Assembly: GCF_000733845.1 (NCBI RefSeq)
Contig: NZ_JPOI01000001.1
Span: 3,225,001-3,289,000, forward strand
Reading direction: 5' to 3'
Length of the DNA: 64,000 nt
DNA from: Geobacillus vulcani PSS1
Lineage (GTDB): Bacteria > Bacillota > Bacilli > Bacillales > Anoxybacillaceae
In this document: piece after piece, positions 9,154 to 19,063 of the stretch
Numbering within the stretch: position 1 is the first letter of the stretch
Layout: each line of letters begins with the position of its first letter
Position numbers and translations under genes: made by a program
The notes under the pieces: model-generated
What the model was told of the DNA's origin: nothing
The model's input: only the letters and a program-made list of their open reading frames with translations
Database searches by the model: none

Positions 9154-10035
9154 TTACACGTACGGGAATTCAGCCAAAATGTCCGCCGCTTCTTGCACTA
9201 GTTTTGCCCCTTGTTGAATGAGCGTATTCGGTCCAGCGGATTCCACCAAACCGATCGGACCGGGGACGGCGAACACTTCCCTCCCTTGCTCAAGCGCATA
9301 AGCGGCGGTAATGAGCGAACCGCTTTTTCGTTTCGCCTGCACGACAAGCGTGCCGAGCGACAGCCCGCTGATGATGCGATTGCGCGCGAGAAACTGCCAT
9401 GCCTGCGGACGCGTTGCCGGCGGATGTTCAGCGATAACCAACTGTTCGGTCATCAGCTGCTTGGCGAACGACCGGTGCTCTCTCGGATAAATATGGTCAA
9501 GCCCTCCGGCAATGACGGCGATCGTCGCCCCGCCATGCTGGACAGCGAGTTGGTGGGCGCACACGTCAATCCCAAACGCGAGCCCGCTGACAATCGTAAA
9601 ACCGGCAGCAACAAGCGGCGGGACCAGTTTGTTCAACGCTTCGATTCCTTCCTTCGTCGGGCGCCTCGTGCCGACGATGCTGATCAGCTTCCACTCCTGA
9701 AGCAAAGTGGAGTCCCCCTTGGCATACAGCACCCACGGCGGAGCATAAATATGCCGAAGCAACGGCGGATAGTCATGATCAAACACGGTGACCACATGAA
9801 TGCACCGGTCCATATATGTTTTTATCACATGTTGCACATCGATGGAATGCAAATCATGGAAAAAAGCGGTCCATTGAGCGTCAGGAAGTGGAACGAGCGG
9901 GCGGAGATCAGCGGGGGGCAGAGAAAATGGAGCGGTGAGCGTCGGATCAGCCTTAAGCAAGGAGTGAATGGTCTTCCATCCCGCCCCGCGGCAATGATGG
10001 AGATGGATGAGCCGTTCGCGGACCGTATCGTACAT
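9154..10035 (-). CDS. dprA: DNA processing protein DprA (Smf)
   Basis: DprA loads RecA on incoming single-stranded DNA during transformation. The 293-residue protein has the Rossmann-type DprA core: ISIVGTRRPTKEGIEALNKL, VSGLAFGIDVCAHQLAV, and AGGLDHIYPREHRSFAKQL. An N-terminal extension with an HhH/SAM-like character precedes it. The ATG follows AAGGGGGA. It stands between the sucCD terminator and topA as in B. subtilis. Competence itself cannot be judged from this gene. Confidence 0.95.
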   Translation of the reverse strand: MYDTVRERLIHLHHCRGAGWKTIHSLLKADPTLTAPFSLPPADLRPLVPLPDAQWTAFFHDLHSIDVQHVIKTYMDRCIHVVTVFDHDYPPLLRHIYAPPWVLYAKGDSTLLQEWKLISIVGTRRPTKEGIEALNKLVPPLVAAGFTIVSGLAFGIDVCAHQLAVQHGGATIAVIAGGLDHIYPREHRSFAKQLMTEQLVIAEHPPATRPQAWQFLARNRIISGLSLGTLVVQAKRKSGSLITAAYALEQGREVFAVPGPIGLVESAGPNTLIQQGAKLVQEAADILAEFPYV

Positions 10036-10059
10036 CCTATTCCCCCTTCTTCTCTAAAA

Positions 10060-10100
10060 AATGAAACGATAAACAGCACCCCGCACGCGATCGTGCGGGG
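10060..10100 (-). terminator. Intrinsic terminator after sucCD
   Basis: A 9-bp stem CCCCGCACG / CGTGCGGGG with a 4-base loop follows sucD. The downstream minus-strand sequence is only moderately T-rich (TGCTGTTTATCGTTTC), so efficiency is uncertain. Confidence 0.7.
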
Positions 10101-10109
10101 CCAAACCTA

Positions 10110-11012
10110 TTAATGCGTTTTGCATTTTTCGTACAAGCCGCGCTCTTTCAGGACGGAAATGAGCGTTTCGCCGATGACGGCCGGCGTTTCTGCCACTTTG
10201 ATGCCGCATTCGGTCATTTTTTTGATTTTTTCCGCGGCTGTGCCTTTGCCGCCGGAAATGATCGCGCCGGCATGACCCATCCGTTTGCCTGGAGGGGCCG
10301 TCTGCCCGCCGATGAAGCCGACGACCGGTTTCGTCATGTTCGCTTTCACCCATTCGGCCGCTTCTTCTTCCGCCGTGCCGCCGATTTCGCCGATCATAAT
10401 GACCGCGTACGTTTCTTCGTCTTCATTAAATGCCTTCAGCACATCGATGAAGTTCGTGCCGTTGACCGGGTCGCCGCCGATGCCGACCGCCGTCGACTGT
10501 CCGATGCCGGCTTGCGTCAGTTGGTGAACGGCTTCGTACGTCAGCGTGCCGGAACGAGAAACGATGCCGACATGCCCTTTTTTATGAATGTAGCCCGGCA
10601 TAATGCCGATTTTGCATTCCTCCGGCGTAATGACGCCCGGGCAGTTCGGACCGATGAGACGCGTCTTTTTGCCCTCCATGTACCGTTTCACTTTCACCAT
10701 ATCAAGCACCGGAATGCCTTCGGTGATGCAGACAACGAGGTCGAGTCCGGCGTCGACCGCCTCCATGATCGCATCTGCGGCGAAGGCCGGCGGAACGTAA
10801 ATGACCGAAGCGTTCGCCCCCGTTTTTTCAACTGCTTCCGAAACAGTGTCAAACACCGGCACGCCTTCGACTTCCGTGCCGCCTTTGCCCGGCGTGACGC
10901 CGCCGACAATCTTTGTCCCGTATTCGATCATCTGCTTTGTATGGAACAGCCCTTGCGAACCGGTAATCCCTTGCACAATCACTTTCGTGTCTTTATTGAC
11001 AAAAACGCTCAC
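10110..11012 (-). CDS. sucD: Succinyl-CoA synthetase, alpha subunit
   Basis: The alpha subunit binds CoA and carries the phosphohistidine of the succinyl-CoA to succinate step in the TCA cycle. The 300-residue protein has the CoA-binding Rossmann motif ([14 protein letters not shown]), the ligase motif [16 protein letters not shown] and the histidine motif [10 protein letters not shown]. The start is a GTG with GAGGGAG upstream. It lies 17 bases after sucC. Confidence 0.98.
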   Translation of the reverse strand: MSVFVNKDTKVIVQGITGSQGLFHTKQMIEYGTKIVGGVTPGKGGTEVEGVPVFDTVSEAVEKTGANASVIYVPPAFAADAIMEAVDAGLDLVVCITEGIPVLDMVKVKRYMEGKKTRLIGPNCPGVITPEECKIGIMPGYIHKKGHVGIVSRSGTLTYEAVHQLTQAGIGQSTAVGIGGDPVNGTNFIDVLKAFNEDEETYAVIMIGEIGGTAEEEAAEWVKANMTKPVVGFIGGQTAPPGKRMGHAGAIISGGKGTAAEKIKKMTECGIKVAETPAVIGETLISVLKERGLYEKCKTH

Positions 11013-11029
11013 GTGTCTCCCTCGCTTTC

Positions 11030-12190
<1,161 letters not shown>

Positions 12191-12222
12191 GCGCCAACCT
12201 CCTATGTATAAAGTCAAAAAAG

Positions 12223-12265
12223 TCTTAGCGCTTTCATTTTATACCTAACATTTCACGCTTGTCCA
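12223..12265 (-). promoter_or_regulatory. sucCD promoter with an overlapping CcpA cre-like site
   Basis: On the minus strand TGGACA and TATAAA are separated by 16 bases. Immediately downstream is ATGAAAGCGCTAAGA (12223-12237), which matches the catabolite-responsive element consensus WTGNAANCGNWNNCW at all but one defined position. Its place over the probable start site fits carbon catabolite repression of this TCA-cycle operon by CcpA. The functional role is inferred. Confidence 0.65.
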
Positions 12266-12280
12266 CCGTTTCGCCACAAA

Positions 12281-12321
12281 ATGAAGAAAGCGGAGAATAG
12301 GAAAATTACCCCTTCTCCGCT
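12281..12321 (-). terminator. Intrinsic terminator overlapping the end of ylqH
   Basis: A 9-bp perfect stem AGCGGAGAA / TTCTCCGCT followed by TTTCTTCATTTT on the minus strand. The upstream arm lies in the last ylqH codons, and the terminator separates ylqGH from sucCD. Confidence 0.7.
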
Positions 12322-12593
12322 CTTTCTTCTTTCGCTTCCTGATCAAGCTGATACAAAAAAGCGAACAATTCAGCGACGAGGACGTACAGCTCCTCCGGGA
12401 TCATCTCGTTGATCTCCACCTTGCCAAGAAGCTCAACAAGCGTCGGATCTTGGCGAATCGGCACGCCATGCTGCCGGGCGGCGGCGATAATCGCTTCGGC
12501 GACCTCGCCAATCCCTTTCGCCTTGACGATCGGAGCCGCATCAAGAGCCGCATCGTAAGACAAAGCGACTGCTTTTTTCCGTTCTTCGTTCAT
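12306..12593 (-). CDS. ylqH: YlqH, small protein like the FlhB/YscU C-terminal cytoplasmic domain
   Basis: The 95-residue protein aligns with the part of FlhB just after its NPTH self-cleavage site. It starts near KKAVALSYDAALDAAPIVKA and runs through AAARQHGVPIRQDPTLVELL to the IPEELYVLVAELFAFLYQ end. The membrane region and the NPTH motif are absent, so it cannot act as an export gate. Its ATG overlaps the ylqG stop (ATGA), so the two are coupled. The function is unknown; a role in adjusting type III export specificity is a guess. Confidence 0.85.
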   Translation of the reverse strand: MNEERKKAVALSYDAALDAAPIVKAKGIGEVAEAIIAAARQHGVPIRQDPTLVELLGKVEINEMIPEELYVLVAELFAFLYQLDQEAKEERAEKG

Positions 12594-14140
12594 GCTTGGC
12601 AATCCACCTCGCTGCAACCGTCGGCAAACAGAAAAACGGGAGGCGGAGGGGGAGCAGAGTACTTTGCCTTTACATCAATGCCTGAGAGCGCATAGCCGTG
12701 CGCCTGAAACCGCTCTTTGACAAGCGGGGCCAGCCGAGCGGCCGCAACCGCCAACCGCGGATCATCGTGAAACATGGAGATGTGGACGATCCGTCGTTGC
12801 ACACGCATATCGACGATCACCTCTCCCAGCTCTTCAAGCGTCAGGCAACAAACCATGCGGTTATAATCGGCATCAAGCGGTCCGCCTTGTTTCCTTCTTC
12901 CTTGCCAGCATACAGCCAAATCGCTGCTGCGGCCGCCAACCGGCAATGGAAGCGAAAGCCATATGTGCTCAATGAGCCCATCACCGCCAGCAGCGATAGC
13001 CATGCCATCGAGCTGGTCGAGAAGCGCTTCGGACGCCCGCTTGGCCCCTTCGCTCTCCGATTCATAAAGAAAGCGAAGAAGCAGCCGTTTCAACGACGGA
13101 GCGGAAGAAGGCAAAGCCGCTGTTTTCCCAACACGGACGAGCGCCGCCTCGTCCTCAAGCCCAAGCCGCCCGGCTGCTCGCCTCAGCCAGCAAAACAGCG
13201 ACAGCGCCGGATCTCTCGTCGCTCGAACGGCCACCCACAACTGCGCTTCCGCGGCGGGCAGTCTCCCGCTTTGGTAGGCAGCATCAAGAGCAGCCCATCG
13301 TTCCAAAAACGCCTCCTCGTCCATCAAGCCGAGCTGGCGAATGATATCGGCAAACCGGCGATGTTGCACCGCCTCCCGAAGCGCCAAGCGACGATCTTCC
13401 GGCAGTGGGGCGAGTCCAAGGCGGGCAAGAAGCGCGCGGGCCGTTTCAGCCTCTTCCTCCTCCGACAGCAACAAACGCACCGCCGCCTCGTAAGCAGACA
13501 GCGGCGGGGAAAGAAACTTCTCCATCGCCCGGCTGAGCTCAAGCGCCGCCGGCTCGGCGGAAAGGGCGGCCATGATCTCCTTCAGCTTCCCTAATTGCTC
13601 CGCAAGCGGCGCGCCCGTTTTGGCCGCCCATAGCAAGCGAAACACGGCTGAAGAGAGCGGCAACCGGCGGCGAAACAAATGGGCGAGCACGTCTTCGGCT
13701 GCGTCTGGCTGGCCGGTCTCTTTCACCGCTTCAACCAGTGCAGCGATTTCCTCTTTCGTTGCAGCCGCGCCAGCTTTCAGCACTTGGCGGATCACCGGCA
13801 GCGCCGCATCCGGCAGTTTCCACGCTTTTTGCCACCGGCGCACCGCCTCTTCACCTAACGGAGCAGACGCCCGTTCGGACAGGGGAACGGCTTTCCAATA
13901 AATCGTTCCTTGTCGTTCATGAATTTCAAACAAGTACAAACGCCCGACGGCAAGCGGCGCCTCCAAACGGGCGCGCACAAGCTGTCCACCAGCACGGACG
14001 AGCGCCGCCCGCTCTCCAGTTTCCATCTCCTCGACCCGCTCCACTCGGCCGACGACCGCCTGCCCCGGTTGAAACCGCCGGCTGGATGTTGCGTCGCGGA
14101 CAGCCGTCGTTGGCATCGTCCGCTCCATGCGCTCGACCAT
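12590..14140 (-). CDS. ylqG: YlqG, uncharacterised protein with a FliK-like C-terminal region
   Basis: This 516-residue protein is rich in Ala, Leu, Glu and Arg and has no signal peptide or membrane segment. The N-terminus resembles a small beta-barrel (FQPGQAVVGRVERVEEMETG). The last 110 residues (LTLEELGEVIVDMRVQRRIV, then VKERFQAHGYALSGIDVK) resemble the Flg_hook domain of FliK, the hook-length regulator. It is coupled to ylqH, a FlhB-tail homologue; FliK and FlhB tails are known partners. That pairing supports the FliK-like reading, but the resemblance was judged by eye. Confidence 0.75.
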   Translation of the reverse strand: MVERMERTMPTTAVRDATSSRRFQPGQAVVGRVERVEEMETGERAALVRAGGQLVRARLEAPLAVGRLYLFEIHERQGTIYWKAVPLSERASAPLGEEAVRRWQKAWKLPDAALPVIRQVLKAGAAATKEEIAALVEAVKETGQPDAAEDVLAHLFRRRLPLSSAVFRLLWAAKTGAPLAEQLGKLKEIMAALSAEPAALELSRAMEKFLSPPLSAYEAAVRLLLSEEEEAETARALLARLGLAPLPEDRRLALREAVQHRRFADIIRQLGLMDEEAFLERWAALDAAYQSGRLPAAEAQLWVAVRATRDPALSLFCWLRRAAGRLGLEDEAALVRVGKTAALPSSAPSLKRLLLRFLYESESEGAKRASEALLDQLDGMAIAAGGDGLIEHIWLSLPLPVGGRSSDLAVCWQGRRKQGGPLDADYNRMVCCLTLEELGEVIVDMRVQRRIVHISMFHDDPRLAVAAARLAPLVKERFQAHGYALSGIDVKAKYSAPPPPPVFLFADGCSEVDCQA

Positions 14141-14158
14141 TTCGTCCCACCCTTTCTT

Positions 14159-14938
14159 CTAGAGCTGCTTCGCCTTCAGCACCTCCCTCACCGGTGTGAA
14201 CGAACGACGGTGCTCAGGCGTAATGCCATAGCGGCGGATCGCCTCGACATGTTCCGGCGTTCCGTAGCCCATATGGCGCGCGAATCCATATTGCGGATAG
14301 CGGCGATCCAATTCTTTCATCCATCGGTCGCGCGTCACTTTGGCGATGACCGACGCAGCGGCGATCGAAGCGCTGTTGGCGTCGCCCTTGATGAGGCGCT
14401 GTTGCGGCAACGGGCACGGCACCACCATCGCATCAACAAGCAAATGTTCAGGCGGCGGGGAAAGAGCGCTCACCGCTTTCGCCATCGCTTGCCTTGTCGC
14501 TTCGTAAATATTCCTTTCATCGATCTCCGCCGCGCTGACGATGCCAATGCCGATCGCGACGGCACACGCTTCAATTTGCGCAAACAATGCCTCGCGCTTT
14601 TCCGGCGTTAGCTTCTTCGAGTCGTCAAGCCCCGGCAAATAGGCGTCTTTCGGCAAGATGACCGCGGCGGCGACGACAGGGCCGGCCAGCGGACCGCGCC
14701 CGGCCTCGTCAATGCCGGCGATCCGTCTAACGCCAGCGGCGTATAGTTCCCGCTCATAACGCATCAGTTCTTCCCACCGTTGTTGCTCAGCTTGCCGCTT
14801 TGCCTGTTGCCGTTCAAAACGGGCAAGAAGCGCTTGCACGCTTTTTCGCTCATCCTGCCGCAACATCTCCCAACGCGGGTCGTCTGCACTAAGCTCCGAA
14901 AGCAGCGCTTGAATGTCTTTCACCGTATACCGCTTCAT
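14159..14938 (-). CDS. rnhB: Ribonuclease HII
   Basis: RNase HII removes ribonucleotides from DNA and the RNA strand of hybrids. The 259-residue protein shows IAGIDEAGRGPLAGPVVAAA with the catalytic Asp-Glu pair, DDSKKLTPEKRE, LLVDAMVVPCP and the DANSASIAAASVIAKVTRDR motif. A basic N-terminal extension of about 70 residues is usual for Bacillus enzymes and helps substrate binding. It lies directly before ylqG. Confidence 0.97.
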   Translation of the reverse strand: MKRYTVKDIQALLSELSADDPRWEMLRQDERKSVQALLARFERQQAKRQAEQQRWEELMRYERELYAAGVRRIAGIDEAGRGPLAGPVVAAAVILPKDAYLPGLDDSKKLTPEKREALFAQIEACAVAIGIGIVSAAEIDERNIYEATRQAMAKAVSALSPPPEHLLVDAMVVPCPLPQQRLIKGDANSASIAAASVIAKVTRDRWMKELDRRYPQYGFARHMGYGTPEHVEAIRRYGITPEHRRSFTPVREVLKAKQL

Positions 14939-15000
14939 GCTCCTCTCCCTCTTCTACTTATACTATCGGCTCTGTTCGGCCGACCGTAAAGCACCGCCGG

Positions 15001-15044
15001 CAAAAAACGCCCGCCGGACGCGCTACGTCCGTGAAGCGGGCGTT
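15001..15044 (-). terminator. Terminator overlapping the rbgA 3' end
   Basis: AACGCCCGC and GCGGGCGTT form a 9-bp stem with an inner GGACG/CGTCC helix, followed by TTTTTTG on the minus strand. The upstream arm encodes the last rbgA codons. Confidence 0.85.
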
Positions 15045-15883
15045 TCAAAGCTTAAGCGGCCTAGTTTTTCCGTGCGAATGTCATACAAAACGATGTCAGC
15101 TACTTTATCGTAGTCGACCGCGCCGCCTGACGTCAAGCAGCCGCGCCGCCTTCCGATGGCGTCAAATAAAGCGACGATGTCCTCAGGAATATCATCAAGG
15201 CCATAGCGCTCCGTTAGCCGGTCGGGATAGTGGGCCGCCAAAAAACGGAGAGCATAAACAGCCACGTCTTGCAAATTTAAAATTTCATCCTTAATGGCGC
15301 CGGTCACCGCCAGTTTGTAACCAACGTCTTCATCCTCAAACTTCGGCCATAAAATGCCAGGCGTATCAAGGAGTTCCATTTCCTTTCCGACTTTGATCCA
15401 TTGCTGCGCTTTTGTCACCCCTGGCTTGTCGCCAGTCTTCGCGATATGGCGGCCAGCGAGCCGGTTGATCAGCGTCGACTTGCCGACGTTCGGGATGCCG
15501 ACGATGAGCGCCCGCACCGGGCGCGGGTTTTTAATCCCTTTCGCCCGCATTTTCGCGAATTTGTCTTTCACCATCTCTTTCGCTGCCGCCGCAATTTGCC
15601 GAACTCCTGTTCCGCTTTGAGCATCGATGGGCAAAGCCAGCCGCCCTTGATGGTGGAAATAGCGGATCCACTGTTCGGTCACTGTCTCGTCGGCCATATC
15701 AGCCTTATTGAGCAAAATGAGGCGCGGCTTTTGTCCGAGAATCTCGTCGATCATCGGGTTGCGCGAAGACATCGGCACGCGGGCGTCAAGCAGCTCAAAC
15801 GCCACGTCGATCAACTTTAATTTTTCTTGCACTTCCCGCTTGGCCTTCGCCATATGGCCGGGAAACCATTGAATCACTGTCAT
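15023..15883 (-). CDS. rbgA: Ribosome biogenesis GTPase RbgA (YlqF)
   Basis: RbgA is a circularly permuted GTPase needed for late assembly of the 50S subunit. The motifs run in permuted order: G4 (LLNKADMAD), then G1 ([14 protein letters not shown]), then G3 ([14 protein letters not shown]). The N-terminus [15 protein letters not shown] is diagnostic. Two upstream in-frame starts exist; the ATG of MTVIQWFPG is best spaced from GCAGGTG and gives 286 residues. It follows lepB, 18 bases downstream. Confidence 0.97.
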   Translation of the reverse strand: MTVIQWFPGHMAKAKREVQEKLKLIDVAFELLDARVPMSSRNPMIDEILGQKPRLILLNKADMADETVTEQWIRYFHHQGRLALPIDAQSGTGVRQIAAAAKEMVKDKFAKMRAKGIKNPRPVRALIVGIPNVGKSTLINRLAGRHIAKTGDKPGVTKAQQWIKVGKEMELLDTPGILWPKFEDEDVGYKLAVTGAIKDEILNLQDVAVYALRFLAAHYPDRLTERYGLDDIPEDIVALFDAIGRRRGCLTSGGAVDYDKVADIVLYDIRTEKLGRLSFETPASRT

Positions 15884-15901
15884 TGGCATCACCTGCCTCG
15901 T

Positions 15902-16456
15902 TTATTTCACAATCCGGGCATCGGCAAGCGGCCAATACACAAGGCTCGCCTTGCCGACGACTTTTGACATCGGAATGAAACCGATATGGCGGCTGTCTTT
16001 GCTGAAGCGGCGATTGTCGCCCATGACAAACAAATGCCCCGGCGGCACCGTGCTCCGTCCGGTCAGCTCCTCCAAGGTGAACGATTCCGTCAGTGGCCCG
16101 CCGTCGGACAATTGCTTTTTATACTCGTCCAAATACGGCTCTTTATACGGTTTGCCATTGATATAGAGCGTATCGTTTTTGTATTCAATTCGGTCGCCCG
16201 GCAGGCCGATGACCCGCTTAATATAGTCTCTCCCTTCTTCGGCGTGAAAAACAATGATATCAAAACGGTGCGGCATGCCGATTTTATACGCCAATTTATT
16301 GACGATCATCCGCTCATGGTTATGTAATGTCGGCATCATCGAATAGCCATCAACAATGATCGGCGCAAAAATAAAGTAGCGGATGCCTCCGGCGAGCAAG
16401 ACGGCAACGACGATCGCTTTCATCCATTCACGCCATTCGCTTCTTTTTTGTTCCAT
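15902..16456 (-). CDS. lepB: Signal peptidase I (LepB/Sip type)
   Basis: This enzyme cleaves signal peptides from secreted proteins at the outer face of the membrane. The 184-residue protein has one N-terminal membrane anchor (near residues 12-32), the catalytic serine in GYSMMPTL, the catalytic lysine in DYIKRVIGLPGD and the MGDNRRFSKDSRHIGFI box. GGGTGGGTGGACA before ATG fixes the start; upstream codons fall in a structured spacer. The position between rplS and rbgA differs from B. subtilis, where no sip gene is found here. Confidence 0.95.
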   Translation of the reverse strand: MEQKRSEWREWMKAIVVAVLLAGGIRYFIFAPIIVDGYSMMPTLHNHERMIVNKLAYKIGMPHRFDIIVFHAEEGRDYIKRVIGLPGDRIEYKNDTLYINGKPYKEPYLDEYKKQLSDGGPLTESFTLEELTGRSTVPPGHLFVMGDNRRFSKDSRHIGFIPMSKVVGKASLVYWPLADARIVK

Positions 16457-16546
16457 TGTCCACCCACCCAAATCAAAGAGTTTGCAGTAGTATATAGATG
16501 CCATTGGAAGCTTTCCCATTTGCAGCTTTTACCGAGGATTGGATCG

Positions 16547-16674
16547 ACTGTCGGAAGACCGAACCACGCCGCTTCCAGGCCCATCGATGGGTCTGTGAAG
16601 CAGGCGGTGGTTCGGTCTTCCGTCACGCCAAGGCGTGACGGAGGCAAGCCACAGGCTTGCCTTCGACAATCGAA
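16547..16674 (-). other. Four-hairpin structured spacer upstream of lepB
   Basis: The 363-base gap between rplS and lepB has no credible gene. Its centre folds as a closed multi-branch structure on either strand. An outer 10-bp helix (TCGACTGTCG with CGACAATCGA, one wobble) encloses three hairpins. One has a 14-bp perfect arm (GAAGACCGAACCAC / GTGGTTCGGTCTTC), extended by inner helices around CCCATCGATGGG. The second is CCGTCACG / CGTGACGG and the third AGGCAAGCC / GGCTTGCCT. It could be an untranslated RNA, a leader element or a non-coding mobile repeat. I do not recognise it. Confidence 0.7.
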
Positions 16675-16765
16675 AATGGACAACCCGCTTTTCCGTCAAG
16701 GATCTGTTCCACTTCTTCGTTGCATCTTATATAGATCGCTACCGTACATCATCATTGACGGTAGT

Positions 16766-16796
16766 GAAAAAAGGAGCTTGAAAGCAAGCTCCTTTT
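16766..16796 (-). terminator. Terminator after rplS
   Basis: A perfect 10-bp stem AAGGAGCTTG / CAAGCTCCTT with a 4-base loop is followed by TTTTCAC on the minus strand. It ends the rpsP-to-rplS region before the structured lepB spacer. Confidence 0.92.
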
Positions 16797-16819
16797 CCAT
16801 TACGATCCACCGTTGTCCA

Positions 16820-17176
16820 TTATTGCGCTGCGTTCGTATTTTCCTTGATGCGCGCTGCTTTGCCACGAAGTTCACGCAGGTAGTACAATTTCGCGCGACG
16901 GACTTTCCCGCGGCGGATGACTTCCAGCTTGGCGATTTTCGGCGTATGCACCGGGAATGTGCGCTCAACGCCGACGCCGTAGGACACTTTGCGGACGGTG
17001 AACGTTTCGCTGATGCCCGCTCCGCGCCGCTTAATGACGATACCTTCAAACACTTGGATGCGTTCGCGGTTTCCTTCGACAACTTTCACATGAACGCGCA
17101 CCGTGTCGCCCGGGCGAAAATCCGGCAAATCCGTCCGCAATTGTTCTTTCGTGATTTCTTGGATTAAATGATGCAT
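16820..17176 (-). CDS. rplS: 50S ribosomal protein L19
   Basis: L19 sits at the interface of the ribosomal subunits. The 118-residue protein begins [20 protein letters not shown], like the known G. stearothermophilus L19, and has [20 protein letters not shown] and [31 protein letters not shown] precedes two adjacent ATGs; the second is chosen. Upstream frame codons belong to the leader RNA. The gene has its own promoter and an L19-type leader. Confidence 0.98.
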   Translation of the reverse strand: MHHLIQEITKEQLRTDLPDFRPGDTVRVHVKVVEGNRERIQVFEGIVIKRRGAGISETFTVRKVSYGVGVERTFPVHTPKIAKLEVIRRGKVRRAKLYYLRELRGKAARIKENTNAAQ

Positions 17177-17273
17177 CATGATCCACTCCTTCCACAGATG
17201 TTCATGCCAATGATCTCTCCATTGCAGCGGAACATCGTTTTCCGTCCTCAAGCCAACCGCTCAAGGTCACACA
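17177..17273 (-). ncRNA. L19 leader RNA (autoregulatory 5' UTR of rplS)
   Basis: The untranslated leader of rplS folds into two helices on the minus strand: CCTTGAGC / GCTTGAGG (with G-U pairs), then GATGTTC / GAACATC enclosing CAATG / CATTG. The latter ends just before the AAGGAG ribosome binding site. This fits the ribosomal protein L19 leader family of Bacillales, where L19 is thought to bind and repress its own translation. The family is named from position and architecture. Confidence 0.7.
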
Positions 17274-17279
17274 AAAGAT

Positions 17280-17308
17280 ATGATAGCATAAACGGTTGAC
17301 CGAGGCAA
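17280..17308 (-). promoter_or_regulatory. Sigma-A promoter of rplS
   Basis: TTGCCT and TATCAT are separated by 17 bases on the minus strand, in the gap between trmD and rplS. It lets rplS be expressed apart from the rpsP operon. Confidence 0.65.
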
Positions 17309-17311
17309 TAA

Positions 17312-18049
17312 CTATTCGCGCTCCTTTTCCCACTCTTTCAGCCATTGCTTTTGCTTGTCTGTAAGCGGATATTCATCGAGCAAGTCCGGACGGCGCAAAA
17401 ACGTGCGCCGAAGCGACTCTTTCTCGCGCCACTCGGCGATGAGCTGATGGTTGCCAGAAAGCAGAATATCCGGCACTTTCATGCCGCGGAAATCGGCCGG
17501 TCTTGTGTATTGTGGGTACTCAAGCAACCCCGAGCTGAACGAGTCATCGACCGGCGACGCCTCATTGCCGAGCACGCCGGGAAGAAGACGGACGACGCTG
17601 TCGACAATGACCATGGCGCCGAGCTCCCCGCCTGTTAGAATGTAATCCCCAATTGAAATTTCATCAGTCGCCAAATATTGGCGAATGCGTTCGTCATACC
17701 CTTCGTAATGACCGCAAATGAGCACCAAATGCCTTTCTTTCGCCAGCTCTTCCGCCTTTTTTTGCGTGTAGCGCTCGCCTTGCGGGCAAAGCAAAATGAT
17801 GCGGGCGCCAGGCGATCCAGCGGTGACGTGCTCGACTGCATCAAAAATCGGCTGCGGCTTGAGCACCATGCCGGCGCCGCCGCCGTACGGATAATCGTCG
17901 ACCGTTTTATGCTTGTTGTCGGCAAACTCGCGGAAATCGACAAGATGGATGTCAACCGCCCCTTTTTCTTGCGCCTTCTTTAAAATCGACTCGTTCAACA
18001 CGCCGGAAAACATGCCGGGGAACAACGTTAAAATATCGATCCGCATCAT
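17312..18049 (-). CDS. trmD: tRNA (guanine-37-N1) methyltransferase TrmD
   Basis: TrmD methylates G37 of tRNAs next to the anticodon, preventing frameshifts. It is a SPOUT enzyme with a trefoil knot; visible motifs are [47 protein letters not shown] and [13 protein letters not shown]. The 245-residue protein starts with ATGATG, the first ATG overlapping the rimM stop (ATGA), so translation is coupled. Confidence 0.97.
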   Translation of the reverse strand: MMRIDILTLFPGMFSGVLNESILKKAQEKGAVDIHLVDFREFADNKHKTVDDYPYGGGAGMVLKPQPIFDAVEHVTAGSPGARIILLCPQGERYTQKKAEELAKERHLVLICGHYEGYDERIRQYLATDEISIGDYILTGGELGAMVIVDSVVRLLPGVLGNEASPVDDSFSSGLLEYPQYTRPADFRGMKVPDILLSGNHQLIAEWREKESLRRTFLRRPDLLDEYPLTDKQKQWLKEWEKERE

Positions 18050-18564
18050 TCAAGCAATCCTTCCATCGGGCGGATGATGATCGTTTTCCGCTCCGGATCG
18101 ACGTGCAAAACGACCTCGTCAATGTATGGAATGAGCGCATCGGTGCCGTCTTTGCGCCGGACAACCCAGACATCGTTCGCTCCTGGAGTCAAAATTTCCT
18201 TTACCGCGCCGATGGTCTCTCCGCCTTCTGTCACCACGGTGCAACCGATGATCTCGTGGAAATAATATTCCCCTTCCGCGAGTTCGCCGAGTTGGCTTTC
18301 CGGCACTTTCAGCATCGCTCCCTTAAATCGCTCCACATCGTTGATGCTGTCATAGCCTTCAAACGACAACAAGTCAAACGATTTATGGACGCGGTGGCTT
18401 TTCACCGTGACTTCAATCGGTTCCGCGTCCCGCTCGCGGAAAATGTACAGCTTGTTCCCTTTTTTATACCGTTCTTCAGGAAAATCGGTGCGCGAAATGA
18501 CGCGCACTTCACCGCGAATGCCGTGCGTATTGACGATTTTTCCAACATTAAACCATCGTTCCAT
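18046..18564 (-). CDS. rimM: 16S rRNA processing protein RimM
   Basis: RimM helps mature the head of the 30S subunit and binds S19. The 172-residue protein has the N-terminal barrel ([20 protein letters not shown]) and the C-terminal PRC-barrel ([20 protein letters not shown], then [11 protein letters not shown]). The second in-frame ATG (MERWF) is chosen because GAAGGGA is 8 bases before it. It overlaps trmD by four bases. Confidence 0.96.
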   Translation of the reverse strand: MERWFNVGKIVNTHGIRGEVRVISRTDFPEERYKKGNKLYIFRERDAEPIEVTVKSHRVHKSFDLLSFEGYDSINDVERFKGAMLKVPESQLGELAEGEYYFHEIIGCTVVTEGGETIGAVKEILTPGANDVWVVRRKDGTDALIPYIDEVVLHVDPERKTIIIRPMEGLLE

Positions 18565-18581
18565 CGCTTTCATCCCTTCTC

Positions 18582-18968
18582 TTAGCGAATCTCTTTGACG
18601 ACGCCATCTTCAACGATGATGACGCGCGTTTTTGTCACCTCTTCCCAACGGTCGCCGACGTTCACCTCAACGAGCGCCTCGACTTCCCGCTCTTTCAATT
18701 CGCTCCCTAACGGTAGCATATGTAATTGTTCGAGCTGAAACTCAAGCAGTTTCATTTTCTCCATCCGCTCGTCAATCTCTTTGGCAAAATATTGTTTCAC
18801 TAAAGCGGGTGGATAGTTTCCGCTTTTCTCCATTCGTTTCTGTTCAAAACGAAGCTGGTCGCATTCGCGCTCAAGCTGCTGTTTGCGCGCCAAAAACGCG
18901 GCGGCAAGCTCTTGTTTGCTCCGTTCGGTGACGACTTGCCGCACCTCAACCGTTTGAATGAGCTTCAT
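18582..18968 (-). CDS. ylqD: YlqD family protein of unknown function
   Basis: The 128-residue, highly charged protein is predicted to be largely helical. A probable coiled coil spans residues of about 20-90 ([20 protein letters not shown]), and a short beta-type C-terminus follows ([20 protein letters not shown]). It has no signal or membrane segment. It keeps the B. subtilis place between khpA and rimM, hinting at a translation-related role, but no function is known. Confidence 0.85.
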   Translation of the reverse strand: MKLIQTVEVRQVVTERSKQELAAAFLARKQQLERECDQLRFEQKRMEKSGNYPPALVKQYFAKEIDERMEKMKLLEFQLEQLHMLPLGSELKEREVEALVEVNVGDRWEEVTKTRVIIVEDGVVKEIR

Positions 18969-19033
18969 CCTCTTCCCCCTTTTGACAAGGAATGAACAGC
19001 GGGCGGTCCATTTCGCGCCTTTGGCATCATATC

Positions 19034-19063
19034 AAAAAAGGGAGAGGAACATCCTCACCCTTT
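19034..19063 (-). terminator. Terminator overlapping the khpA 3' end
   Basis: GGGTGAGG and CCTCTCCC form a stem with one mismatch, followed by TTTTTTGAT on the minus strand. It lies between khpA and ylqD, so ylqD-rimM-trmD would depend on readthrough or on an unseen promoter. Confidence 0.7.

Noticed and set aside
16420-16683. An 87-codon minus-strand frame through the lepB leader
   Set aside because: It spans the hairpin region and runs into lepB out of frame; composition reflects the inverted repeats and no ribosome binding site is present.
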